Assembly: GCF_027942865.1 (NCBI RefSeq)
Contig: NC_134528.1
Span: 8,985,586-9,049,585 of the forward strand
Direction: 5' to 3'
From: Odontesthes bonariensis
Lineage: Eukaryota > Chordata > Actinopteri > Atheriniformes > Atherinopsidae
Length of the DNA stretch: 64,000 bases
Shown here: piece after piece, positions 1 to 13,700 of the stretch
How positions within the stretch are numbered: position 1 is the stretch's first letter
Layout: each line of letters begins with the position of its first letter
Notes under the pieces: generated by a model
Database searches by the model: none
Seen by the model: only the letters and a program-made list of their open reading frames with translations
What the model was told of the DNA's origin: nothing
Made by a program: the position numbers and the translations under genes

Positions 1-3000
1 CAGATTTAGTAAGTGTGATAAAACTGGATCATTTCTGTGTTGTTTGAAGTTTTTATTTTGTCCTGTTAAAGGCATCAATCACTCGTAGTGCCATTGTCTC
101 AAGTTTGATTTGTTGTGTAATCAGATTGGCATCCTTGATCTTAAAAGAAAGAAAAGAAAAAAAAAATCACAATCACTTCTGCATAAATTCCTGCCCCCAT
201 TAAACATTATTAGACGGTGACACAGTCATCATGCAGCCTGATATAATGCACTGCATGTTTTCTTTGGTTCAAACACATGCATTAGGAGGTTCTAAACATG
301 GTTTATGTATCGATGACTGAAGTCCTAATCAAATCAAGGGGAGGGAAGGAGGGCTGAGAAGACATTCTGCCCTTAACCTCAGTGCCTCTCAGTCTCTCTC
401 CTCCTTTCTGACGGCCGCCTCGCTGGAGGGACATGCAGCGAAGGCCTCCCACTGTAATGAGGAAAAATGTATCAATTTAGCTTGGCCTGTGCACAGATTG
501 AGCGCCGGGTGGGTGAAGGTGCACTGAGTGAATCCTTTTTCCTAATCAAGGACAGTATCGAAGAGGATTGCGGTCTCGTTCGCCTCATCTGTAGAATCAG
601 CAGCATTCCTCCCTGCAGCCCCCTCAGGGCCGGGGAGCCTCTCTCTGCCTTCTGTTTCACCTCATCAGCAGAGTTCACATGGGGGTCAGGTCCTGCCCCC
701 TGATGCTGCATTCAATGCAATACCTCTTGCATCGAACGGCTCTGTGAAAGCCCCAGACTCAAGGACTAAGCAAAGGAGAAAAAAAAACATATGATAACGT
801 TCTGATATTACTTTCAGCTTGCTCTTTAAGGCATCACGTCTGGAGATAAATGTATCCACCGCAGTGATAGATTTGTCTGATATTTTACCTCATAATTACT
901 GCTAAATACAGTGATACTTAATATATATCGTTTCCTTTGTGCTTTGGAATTAAAAAGCAGTTTAATTTTTCGTTAAATTTTGTCTCATTATGAGGGAAAT
1001 AATTCTTCAGATGAAAAAATGTCATGCAGTTGTTCCAGTTTCACAAGAGTCCATCTGCATTTGGATGTAAAGAATGAAAAGAAACAGCTAGACAAGCAAG
1101 ATAAGCAGACGTCCATTTATTGAATGTCATTTAATGTAGAAATGCCATCTGGGTACTTAAATTGGCCACTGTATCAAAATTAAATATCTTCGGAGTCTCG
1201 GTAAGACAAAAAAAGTTGTGTGTCAGTCAATATTGCTGGCGTTTTATGACATTTTAAAGGCCAAAAAAATGAATGTACAACCAGGAAATGATTGAGAAAT
1301 TAATCAGTAATAACAATGATCGTGATTTTAAAACAACATCAGGGCTCATCCTGTTAAAAACAGAAGAAATGAAAGATTATAAAAAAGGAGGTTAAAAGAA
1401 CAGACACAAAACTGCAACCTCATGAACACAAGTTAGATTTAGATATAGACTTTCAGAGTGTGTTCCAGTATTTTTACACTGAGGAAGAAAAGCAGGAGCA
1501 TAAGGCGATCAATCCTCAGTCACATCACGTAGATTTGATGGACGGAGAAAATGATCATTATTATTATTTCATTATGTCTCTCCAAACTTTTGTCCATCAC
1601 ACACACCATTACCACTCATCTATATCAGGACATCAAGATATCTGTTTTAGTTTAGGTCACTAACATTTATGCAAAGCAGCATTTTTTCCCTTCTTTTTTC
1701 GATCATTTCACCGTGTTTCTCTCCATGCATCCGGCCAATCGGAACGTTTCCTCTGGTTCAGGCCGTAGCATCTGACGGTTTACCTGCTGCGACTGAATCC
1801 CGCCTCCGCCTTCGCCCCTCTCCGCCGTCTCAAAGACAAGATACTAAGTGGGACCACTCGTTTCTGTAGCACCATCAACATCTTCAGCGCATTTTTGTGT
1901 TTTCCTCCCATCTTTGTTGTGTTATGACCACCGTTAGATCTAATGTAACATATCAGTCCTCCCACCCGACCATTTCCCCTTCATTTTGATTCACCCTCTA
2001 TCCAGCCTTTGATTGACTTTCAGCCTAACTAAAGTGGATTTTAATGAGAGAATACATTAACTCCCTCTGGTCATGCTAACATAAATCAGGCTTTTCTTGC
2101 GGTATCAACTGCTGAGCTCATAACACCATGCTGAGGGAGTGTGAATAACCAAATGAGAGATTGCGGCTTTGGCAAACCGCTGGCAGCTCGGATGCAGCGT
2201 TGTGTATCCCCTCCGAGTTTAACACAAGTTCAACAAAATGCTTGTCATCGCACAGGTCAGCTCTCTTATGGATATGCTCCTTTTGTCAGAAGAATCAATT
2301 GAATACATATTTCTGCTCCGTCTCTATTGATAATTTCCTCCCATTTGGAATCGATGGGACTCGAATCTTCTTGCTGATGACCTCTGAGCTGTTAGATTCA
2401 GTTAGCGGGGCCCGTAGCACCTCCTCACCTTGATTTACGAAACACCGGATGTGACTCCAACGTCACATCTATCTGCTTCTCTTTGTTGGTAATTGCACTC
2501 CGCTAAATAGGTTACGCTGAAATATCAATAAATTGCCATCAAATTAATGTCAATACCAAAGCTGTGGATGGTGCTAATTAAAACGCAAAAGGGATGAAAA
2601 TGAAGTCATGGCATTGCCCTGAATAATTGATAACTCAATTTATGATTTTTATGAAAGAGTGCCGTCTGTCTGCGATTTTGATGAGGCCTTAATTAGATGC
2701 ATTAATGTGTCTCTCTGTGCCTGTTCTCAAACTCAAAACTCAAACACGATGATGTTTTTCTTTTTTTTTTAACACTCTAAATTACTCTTTTTCAAATAAC
2801 ATTACCTCTAAATATCCACTTAAAACTGCATCGGTCCCACAGAGGTGTTAGGGAGTGATTTTCGTCAAAGGAGGCATTGTTAACTCAGGACCAATCAGAT
2901 TCTGCTTTTGTTTTGGGTGGGATCAAGGAAGCGTTTAGGTTGTACTGCAGCCGTGTGGAAGAATCTAGAGCTATTGTGTACATGCTCGCCCTGCAGGTTG

Positions 3001-4710
3001 ATGTTTGCACCCACTCTGCTTAAGATTCAGACAAAGAACAGTCAAGTGAGGTCAGGTCACCTGGCGATAAATTGTTAAGCACGAATGAATGTGTAATGTT
3101 TATTGACTCAAGCAGATCAGAGTGATCCTGTGTTGAATTTGGACCTCCTCATCTATTAGCCGAGCTCGACCTTTTGAGATAAATGAAGAGCAAGGGAAAC
3201 AGACAGATGAGGCGATTAGAAGTGGGTCGCAACAAGGAAGCAGGCCCCAGGAAAAAAATGGACGGACTGCTGGCGGATAAATGAGGTGGAGGAGCGTAAT
3301 GACCGCTGTTTGTTATGATGTACTGAGTCAGGTTCTCTTTGACCAAACAGTCCTTAGCACCTCTGTATTTATAGTGTCACCGGTCAGTCCATCCACAAAG
3401 GCAGGCCGATGATATGTGAGCATGTTAGTGCGGTGAGGTGTCTGAGGCTCTGCTCTGGAATGACCCGCTCATCCGTCAGGACCACAAACCGAAGCACGGC
3501 GGGGTTATCGGATCACTCGCTGGTTTTTTGCAAACCTAAACCTCTGGAACGTAATCCCAGCAGGAAACCAATATCAGCTCTACTTTGTTCTCTTAATCTA
3601 AACTCCTGAGACGAAACTCACTTAGATACTTCTGATAACTCCAAGAGAGAGTATGATACAGTGGGAGTGGGCATTCAACTCGGTTGTCTCCTTGTCTCTT
3701 AGGTTCCTCTTAGTCTAATGTTTGGGGGTGTGCTTTGTTTAAGCCAGAGGAGCCAGTTGTGGGATGACATGTTTGGTTTTTCCCAGCAGTTAAAAAGGCC
3801 CTCTTTGAGGGGGATGGACTCCAGGCATTTCCCTTGTCATCTGTGGTCTGAATGGGGGTGTCACACTGACTTATGTAAATGGTGTTTAAAGTGTTCACGT
3901 GTTTCAGACACAAAAGAGGCGCTCTTGCTGTTCTTATGCACCTTTTTCCCTCCTGCCAGACCAACGCCTGTTGACTAATGAATTCAGAGGAAGCCGAGTT
4001 TTGTTTTTTGACACGTAGAAAATCCAGACACTCCTGTTGAAACGCATGCCGGAAGCTGGCCATTGAGGCCGACCAGGGGTCACTTCACCCTCTAATGTCT
4101 GAAAGCAGGGAAAATCAAGCAAATAAGCTTACAATGTCAGAACTTCGACGCTCAGTTCGACGTGTAACAGCTTGTTAGTGCATCTCTTGAGGCCACCTGC
4201 TGTAGAGTAAAACACCTCTCATGTCTGCAGCATCCCACATAAGAGGAAAAGCAACACTGTGCATTACTTAACTGCTGAACTAATTGACTTAAGACTCTCA
4301 AGTTGTGCCATTGTCTTATCATGTTGAAATTTTGACTTTGCAAATTGAAGCGTTGCAGGATTCCCACAGGAAGCTTGCTCTCATTAAATTGTTATGTGAG
4401 CAGATGAATGGACTGCAGTGCTCAGCAGCACTGTAGATATATTGATCGAAGTTTCTTGAAGCCTGGCAGGGATGTATTTGATCCACAGAGCTGGAGAATT
4501 TATATTCTGATGCGTGTTTGCGTGTACATGTGTTGCCTGTGGAATGAAGAAACAAATTATTGATTAAGGAATTAGTTGCCTGGCTGGAACACTTTTGCTA
4601 ACAAAATAATCATTTTAAGACATTTTAAAACTAGTAAGGATTTGCTGCTTGTCTGTGTTTGATCTGTGCTTCATTTGATTATAATTTGGTTGATTTGCTT
4701 GTGTTCACAG
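1..4710 (+). other. Intron or upstream part of skap1
   Basis: No convincing coding exon was seen on either strand before the PH-domain exon at 4711, whose acceptor is tgttcacag. The stretch is ordinary AT-rich sequence with a few less AT-biased blocks. The block at about 2470-2720 has low simplicity and many homeodomain-like TAAT cores, and looks like a conserved non-coding element. Upstream skap1 exons could be hidden here, since a short exon cannot be excluded by eye. Confidence 0.5.
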
Positions 4711-7700
4711 ACTTTAGCGACATCGCCCCAGTGGCAGCACAGGACCTCAGCAACATCTTAAAGCAAGGCTACCTGGAAAAGAAACGAAAAGGCATGAACG
4801 CATATTTACCATTTTTCTATTTTTCTCCATTTTGTAGAAATTCTGCCTTTCATATTACTCACTTGTAGAACTTTTTAGACCACAGCTTCTTCGGCTCAGA
4901 GTGGCAAAAGAGATGGTGTGTCCTGAACAACTCGATATTTTACTACTTTGGGACTGAAAAAGGTTGGTTGATAATGCCAGGATGCGGAAACATTACAGCT
5001 ACAGAAAGCTGAGTCAGATAACATCGTACCATGTGTCCTCCTTCCTGCAGATAAACAACAGAAGGGCTCGTTTTATATCGGTGACTACAGTGTACAGCTG
5101 GTGACCAACCTTAGAAAAGACTCCAAAAAAAGTGCCTGTTTTGAGCTCACTGCTCCTGGACGAAGGGCCTTCCAGGTATGCATGAATACAACATATTACT
5201 CAATATGTATATGTGTGACTATATATCTATGAATTCAATTCAAATAACATACTAGATTGTTACATTTCAAAAAAGCAGAAAATTAAACACTTGCATTTAA
5301 ATAACAGCACATTTTGTGTAGTAAATAGCAAAAAAACAGCACTAAAATTATGAGGAAATACGTTTGAGATGATTTAAAAAGCTTGCCATCTGTACACTGT
5401 CACAATTAACAATAAATCGTGCCATATCTGCATAATCGTCATATGAAAACAGCTTGGTTAAACTAACATAAAGGACATTGTTTTCCATCATTTGATTGAG
5501 TGGACTGATTTTTAACACTTTTTATTAATGTTGTCTTGTTGTGCCGCTGTAGACACGGTTTATCTACCATGTGCAATTTTTACCCTAAAAAAAGCCTAAA
5601 AAGCAAGACATATATTCATTTTGTTGTTGTTCTTTACAATGGTTATGAGTATTTTTAATTATTAGTAGGCTTATTCTGTAATAGTGACAATTAAATTGTT
5701 AATTTCATTCTCTGTTTCACAGCAGCTTGGTTACAGCTCTTTTAAAAACATTTGGGTCCTCATCAAAACTCCATATTTTATGTGATTCTCTTGATCAGCA
5801 CAAACATTTGTTGACATTTATTTAGGAGTCATGTGACTTTTAGTTAATTTTGTAACCACCCTGTGACACTATTATTTAGACATTTTATGTGCATTAACTT
5901 CAGCTTAATCTAACTTTCATTTTAACATTACTTAATTGATGCAAATGTTTGAAGTCATTTTTGGATGAAGTGTGACATTCAAATACATAAATATAATAAA
6001 TTTAAAAAAAACACATTTATCCCTGAAATCTGCAGTATTAGTCAAACTAATTTAAATCTCATTGGAAAACATTTAAATAAACTCTCTAACTGACACATTG
6101 ACATACACTATCTCTCAGTTTTCAGTATGTCCTGATTAAATATTTAAGAGACAGATTGTTATATTTTATAAAGTTATTTAAAAAAAAGGGGAAAGTTTCT
6201 AATCTCTTCTCTCCTTGCAGGATTAATATTTAGGGATTTTATCAAAAGCTGGATGTGTGAATTCAGTACTTAAGATGTGATAGAAATGACTGTGTTATTG
6301 ATATTTTCCATCCAGTTCACTGCTAATAGCCCTCAAGAAGCCAGAGAATGGGTGGACCAAATCTTGTTTATTCTCAGAGGTGAGCCATTTTGTCTCTTTG
6401 CACTTTTTTTCTTGCCACTATTTCACGTGATGTGTTTTGGAAAAGCAAATAAATCTGCTAAACTCTTGTAAAGCCCTGTAAAACATGACTAATAACTACT
6501 AATAATGACAGCTACCTATATGAATGAAATAGACTGGAGCCTTTTTGAAAGTAACATAGGTTAACTGGAAGTGACATTTAAAGCTGTGTTAACCTAACGT
6601 TCTATTTTTATCAATTTTCCAATGAACTTTTTGTGTTTTCGTGGTGCAGAAAGGTCAAAAGTGCGCGGGAGCTCTTTATCATCTCTGACTCATATAAGAA
6701 AGAAAAAAACCCTGATCTATTACTGACTTTACAGCCAACCACAACAGCCCTGAATCTCCTCATTTGACGTGTCACCCAGCATGTCATGTGCACCATCATG
6801 TAGCCCCAGTTTTCCTCCACCCTCTCCAACCACTCCTCCCATGACCCTCCTACCGAATTCCAGCTTACAGGAAATTGATTGGTAGATGTTCTGGTTATCC
6901 TCCAGCGACATTGATTTCTGCTTGGCTGCTGGTGTACGACAGAGGACCTGATACCCTATGTTGCAGTGGCCAGTCGCTTGCAATGAGACAGCTCCTCCAT
7001 CTGAGCGAGCACTCGTGCCTCGTCTTCTCTAAAATGGGCTCGGGCCGGGCCACTGGTTTGCGGGAAGTAACAGACACTCTGCAGTTTGTCTTACGTTCTC
7101 CGAGCACAGTTTTTCTTCAAAACTCAGTCCTTATCTGTTATCAATCTTTTCCATATTTGACTTTACCTTTAAACAAGACTGATTTTTCTTTTTAAAAATC
7201 TATTGGCATGTTTTTTAATTGTGCTCTCATGAGACGGGTATAAAATGCTCAAAATGGCGTCCGGATCTAAATAATTTGATCACCTTAAGACCTAAAAATC
7301 TTATAGTAAGCAGTAAATATGAAGAACTCTTGGGTTAGACATGAGAGTGCGACTGATCCAAAAATAAAAGTACGAAGAGTTGCACAATTTAATAACAGAC
7401 AGATAAGTTAATAACCAAGAATAAGTGCTGAACTTTATCTTTTAAAGGTTTTACAGCTTCTGTCTTTTATATATTGTTGCAGATAATTCTTTATTCTAGA
7501 TTTAAACTGAACAAAATCATAATTGTGATGGCTGTTTTTCACCTTTTTTAAAAATATTCTGTATTAAAAACAAAGAATCTCCAGGCTCCAGTATTTTCCA
7601 CTGCCGATTCCTCTTACTTTACACTTTAATGCATGCTTCGGTCTTTTGTGCCACGCTGTGCTAACGCGGCCCATCACAATTTTCTCTCCTTCCCTTATAG

Positions 7701-10700
7701 ATCTAAGCTCCAATGTCATCCCTTTCGATGACGATGAAGACGAGGAAGAGGAAGAGACCTATGATGACATTGAGGAGGTGGGCAGGGTTCGACAGTCGCG
7801 GCTGGCCCAGGCCTCCCAGGACAGGCAGCAAGGAGGGGAACAGGACGCAGAGGAGGTCGAGGAAGGGGAGGACGATATCTACGAGGTGCTGCCAGGTACG
7901 AGGATGCAGTTACCCCATATGGTACTCAATCAGACAAATACACACTTGCTCTGATGCATGCTAACACCCCGAGGGACCTTTGTAAGAAGAATCTTTGTGA
8001 TCTTTCCTGGCTGGGAAATTTGTGTTGCCAGGTGCCACCTCGTCATCCCAACACCCCGACTGATTAGTCATTATAAATCAACCAACACTAATAAGCTCGT
8101 CATCACTGATGTGGCTGATGCAGAGCCACACAGGACAGGAAGCAGAGAATTCACTTACAGTGACTCCAAATTTGCCCCCTCTGGCCTCCCTCCTTATCTC
8201 TCTGAGCAGCTTTGTTGTTGAAATCAGCGAGAGCTGGTAGTTGCAAAATGCTCTGTCATAGAACTCCCAATTAGCCAATGTTGCCAGGCAACAAATAGCC
8301 TACAATTCAATCGACTAAGCAGAGTTTTGGCCAGAATTGCCTAGCAACAGCAATTTAGCTGAAAGGAAGTAAAAACTGCATCTCTCAGGGCTTAAAATAG
8401 TTCTGGAGCTCTTAATGTCACATCTTTAATAGAAATTAGAGTTTGACTGACGAGACCCCAGAAGAGTGCATGTGAGTTCCTGCTGAGGGGGAGTCAGTAC
8501 CATGTGTCAGGGCTGCTACAAGATCCCAAGAAGGACAAAAGAGGTGATCCGATCTTCTCAGGGCCGTCGTCCATCACTGTTTCTATTAAATAAGATACAT
8601 CAAGATTTTGTTTCACTCAGTGAGTACATTACCTTTGCCAAAATCACTGGTGAAAGGGAAATCAGTCTTCAAACTGTCACGCCACCGTTCAAAGCCATCT
8701 GGGAAGAGGTACAGACCCTGACCACAGATGGCATATCGAATGACGAGCTCTTTCGTTCACTTTCTCACCCCTTCAGTTATCAATCACTCTGCATCTCTCT
8801 ATGCTCACTAACAGCTTTACATAGTGATTATAGACTGTTAAATTATTAAATTAGCTCCGTTTTTTCATTGCTAAGTATTGCAAAAGAAGAAGAAAGATGC
8901 CTGTATTTGAATCTTTCTACGTGTGATATCGTTCATTCGATAGAAATACCCCCGATAAGAACATTCTCCTCCTGCCTTTGTTAATTTGCACGCCTTTTAC
9001 TTCTGTTACGGAGCACAAATGTGTTTAAAAAAGAATTTGCAACAGTTCTCACTCATATTTTTTTCCTAAAGCTGCTAACGTTAAATATCTAAAAATATTA
9101 AGAATATGTATTTGCATCCTCAACCGCAGCATCAATTCTTAGTTTATGAGACCCCTCGGTTTGGTGGAAGCAGCACGGCTCAGTTGCAGGCAGATTGCAG
9201 AGCAACAGTCGTACTGGCTCGACCGCTGATGACTGATTTTATTGACTGAAAAATTAAATCACTTTCATATAGAAACCGTCGGGCCATAGCGGTGGCCCCT
9301 CCGCTACGGCAGCTGAAGAGAACTGAACAAATGTTTAGACCCGCTGCAAACGAAATTAAAATATTGTTTTCTCTCTCTCTTCCTGTACTAGCAAGATATG
9401 GCGGCTTCACGCTCTTTTCAGGAAAGTCGTAATTATCTGTGTTTGTTTAGAGAGGAGAAAGACAGATCGTGGCTTTCTGCATTCAAATGCAAACTGTACA
9501 AACCACCACAAATATGCATGCGGACATACGGTGTGTGTGTGTGTGTTAGTGTGTGTGTGTGTTTCCTGCTCTTCCTGGAAGGAGAGGCGCAGGTTGTGCT
9601 GGAAGGTGGATAGTGTTGCTGGGATGTGGCATTGCTGTCAGCCTGCTTCTGCTCAGGATGGATGTGGGAGACGGAGGCAGGCATATCACTGTGTCACCTA
9701 ACAGACCACCGGGTGCCACGCCCCAAAGTCAATGACACGTCCGCCTCTGCTTCTTTAACTTTTCCTGTAAGGTTTTCAGATGAATGTGATCCTCACCGAG
9801 GAGTTCGGTCTGGTTAAAGAAAAATAAGCATCTTGTGTCGTGAGATTCGTCAGTTTTTATTTCAATACTCGCTTGTTCTTGATTTGCAAAGCAAAATAAA
9901 TTGTTTTCTCATCATTATTTTCTACCAAATATTGGTAATATTAATGACAGATGCATTTGTATCCAACACACGTGTCATTTGTGTCTTTTATCTCTTTATT
10001 TTGACCGTTTAGATGAAGAATTTCCGAATCCACCGGAGGAGATAATCGAGAAGAACAACAAACCAGGTCAGATCACAATTTGTCATTTTGGTGAACGCTT
10101 CTCTTTTATTTACTGAACGTAACGTTTATCTAAAATGCAAGAAGAGCTTTGTTTTCTGCTTGTATTTGAATTTGTGCTCTGTGTCTCCTTTCAGCTGGGT
10201 CATCAGATTATGCTAACTACTACCAGGGTTTATGGGATTGCCAGGCCGATGAGCCAGACGAACTGAGCTTTCAGAGAGGAGATCTCATCTACATCATCAG
10301 CAAGGTCAGCATCCTGATCAGCAAAAATAATCTAAGAGCTTATTTAAACTTTTCTCCAAATTCTGTGGTTTTCTGGACCAGCTTCTACCCATTTATTTCT
10401 AATGGAAACGCATCCTGGCTGCACCCTTGACTCGTTGATATAATTACAGGAGCAGTTACGGTAATTTCAAATGAGTATAATGAGATGCAGACGTGTAAAA
10501 TGCGTAATTATTTAAGGCTTAAACAACATCAGCTCCAGTAATCGCCCCTTCCTCATTTATTTTCTGAACATGCTGATATCCCCAACATCTAAATTCCTCC
10601 GTTAGGGAACACTTGCATCTCCCCGCAGCAGAGAAGCACCAACAGTGGCATTGTCAATTCCCGGGCCACTAGGGTGAAGTGCCATTCGAGTGCTGCGTAA

Positions 10701-13700
10701 TGGTGCTGCTGTTCATTATGGAGCCTCTATCGCAGGGGTTAATTGAGTAGGCAGCCATGCGAAGCTCTTCCTTTCTGTTTGACATAAACTGCAGGTGAAG
10801 CCATCCTGCATCTCAGCCTTTTCTCTCAATCTATTTCCTCGTGCTTTATGGCCATCTTGTAGTTACATGCAGAGTATCTCCCAGTGAGAAGACGCCCTAC
10901 TGGAAATCAATGGCTTGTAATTTGGGCACTTCTACTCTGCTGTGTACAGGGGCTTGTTCCCAAGACTGTTGCTACTGGTCGATTTCAAATTGAATCATCA
11001 TGTTCTGTGTTTATCCCAAATTATCTGACGAGAAGAGGCAGGAAGAAGAGAGCTTATTTGTTTGTAATCATCATGTATTAGAGATTAGATTCACCCTCAG
11101 AATTTCTTCAGCTTTTAACCCCACTGAACTATGATTATTGATTCGGAGGACTTTCAGTGCAGAAACAACAAAGTTCACACCTTCATTCCCGTTCATACCA
11201 ACAGCTACAGCACAGGTGAAACATGCTCTTCACAGAAGATGGACTTTTAATTGAGGTTCTGTTGTCAGTGCCAGATTAATGAGAAACCAGCCTTCTCCAT
11301 CTGTGTGTACTGGTTGATAGGGGAAAATGTCAAAACAGCCACCTCCATTTTTCACATAATGATGACAAAAGCGGCGCAACAGGGAGGGGGGAGGGGGGGG
11401 GTGGGGGGCAAAGGGGACCTGAGTCTGTGTGTCAGATCCGACTCTCGCAGCCTCGGCCCGGCTCGGCAGATTACTTTTCACTGTATAGATCAGATTACAG
11501 CCTCACTGAAGATCTTAAAAGCAAAGTATGTCCAGGATGGGAGCAAGAGCTGGTTGTTGTATCTCAGAATCTTAATGGCATGGATTACTCTTGTTTTGTC
11601 AAGCTGTACGCTGAAAGTCATAACACAGTGACAGAGTATGAGAGCAGTTTTAACTACCTTCTGATGGACTGAAAGTGAGGGTCAGGTTGTAAATTATGTA
11701 GAGGTGATGTCAGGACAGCCTCTGAATGTTTGGGTTTCTGTGACGACAAGACTCTTCCCGTGTCCTATTTTGCGTCCTAATAGCATCACATGTCCCTCAT
11801 GAATGGCATTATTTGGATTATAGCCTGTAATCGGCTATTTATTTTAATGAGCCCTTGGGGAGGACTTCCCTGTGTCTTCTGCGTGCACACGCCGGCCCCA
11901 CGGCGTTGCTCAGTTTTACGGGGGATTCCTGAGAACCCTGACCTCGATGAGTGAAATACGGGCCCTTGGCTAGAACTCAAGTCTGTCGCTTAGCTGGGGA
12001 CCCAGACACGCGAAATGGCCGTAATAAAACCAGGGCCCATAAATTCTCTTAGAGGGTGGGAGGCCTAGTTGTCTGTGCTGTTATGTCAACACTGACCATA
12101 ATTACAAGGTAATAAGGACACGCTCTAAGTGCTAAATCAATGGTGCTAACAAACTGTTATTTTTAAAGCTAGGATGTGATTGACTGCTGAAGTGCAGAAT
12201 GGGATAGCCACAGGCGTGGTGTCATATGGCTGTGAACTGAGGAGAACATGCCGATTGTATAAAAGGCCCTCATCCATCATTATTGATCTCTCACTTTCTG
12301 TAAAGTGGGGGCATTTTTACTGTATTTGTGTTTTTTTTCTCCCTCGTGTGTTGCTGTGTGCGTGCGCATATTTGTGCATCGCTGACAAAGTAAATAAATT
12401 AGGAACCTCACAACTCATATGAATCCCATTAGTTCAAGAGAATTAATCTCGTAGTATGGCTGCATCGCTGGTTTCAGCGAAGCTCGGCCCACTGATACAT
12501 GAGGCAGAAACACACCCTGAAATCCATCTTGTTTTTTTTTATTTTTTGCTCTGGTATTTCCTTTTTCAGAGCATGCATTTTTCTAAGGCACATTATTGCT
12601 TACACTAGTATTTTACTGGTGAGCTCAGTTTTCTTTTTTAAATTCTTGAGATGTTTTATGCACATTTCCAGCACCTCAAGTGCACCCCAGCCTGTGGATG
12701 CAAAGGGACGTTTAAAACTGGATTTACAATGTGTATCAGATTCATTTATTGCTGGGGCTGAAAGCTATTGTTCCACTTCTCCCTGACATGTGTAATGCCT
12801 GTGTACTCTGTCGGCCCTGTCCCACACTAAACCATAAGGTTGTCCCGCATTCTTGCCCTCTAATTTATGTATCCAGAATCAAAAGACATGGGCTCTACAG
12901 GTCAGCTGTCACATTCCTGTATTCCCACAGGCACTCATGGAGAACGGCAGGATGGAGTGGGAAGAGATTTATGGCGCAAACCCATCCAGGGTCCTTAAAA
13001 CTCTGGCAAGAGCTGCTGCCACCGCTCCCTCTTTCTCTCCACCGCCCTGCTCACTTCCCTTCCTCCATCCGCCGTCCAACCAAAAACCAGAGAAAGGGAG
13101 TCAGGCCAGCCAATCCGCTGCGTCTCCCAAAGCAGAGCGTCATCTCACTTTTGTCCAAAGTTGCTGCTCGATGGGGACAATGAGAACGTGGACACCACTG
13201 ACACCTTGTGGTGGTTTTTTCAGCAGAATTCCATATTATGTACGAAAGCTGATGTAGAGCCATGTAGCTTTAGGAGGTGGGATTATTTTTTTTTTAAATC
13301 CCCGAAAGATTAAACTTGAAATAAGCATTTTGAAATATTATACTGAGATTCAGTCTTTGCTGCCTGGGACAGTTTTTCTTGAGGACCATTTCGAGCTTTT
13401 TTGTTTTTGTTTCTCCAAGTCGGTTTGGCCTGCTGTCCACAGGTCATACCAACTGAAAGCAGCAGAAGAAAAGGAGAAGTGGGCAAACAATCAGATGGGA
13501 AAAGTCAAGCCAAAGAGACAAAGAATGGGGATGCCTTTATTCTTTTGTGTGAACCCTGTCCCCCTCTTTTTCTCCTTTTCTCTGTCACACACCAATTTAA
13601 AGACCCCTGGCTGCTATTGTGGCCATAGACACCAAGACACTATAGACAGGCAAGACATCCTATTTACCACCCAAAGTAGCAGGGGGTGAGTCTGGGGTTT

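Noticed and set aside
12731-13257. Overlapping open frames of 134-150 codons in the large skap1 intron
   Set aside because: Several frames are open at once and none resembles a protein family; composition explains them.
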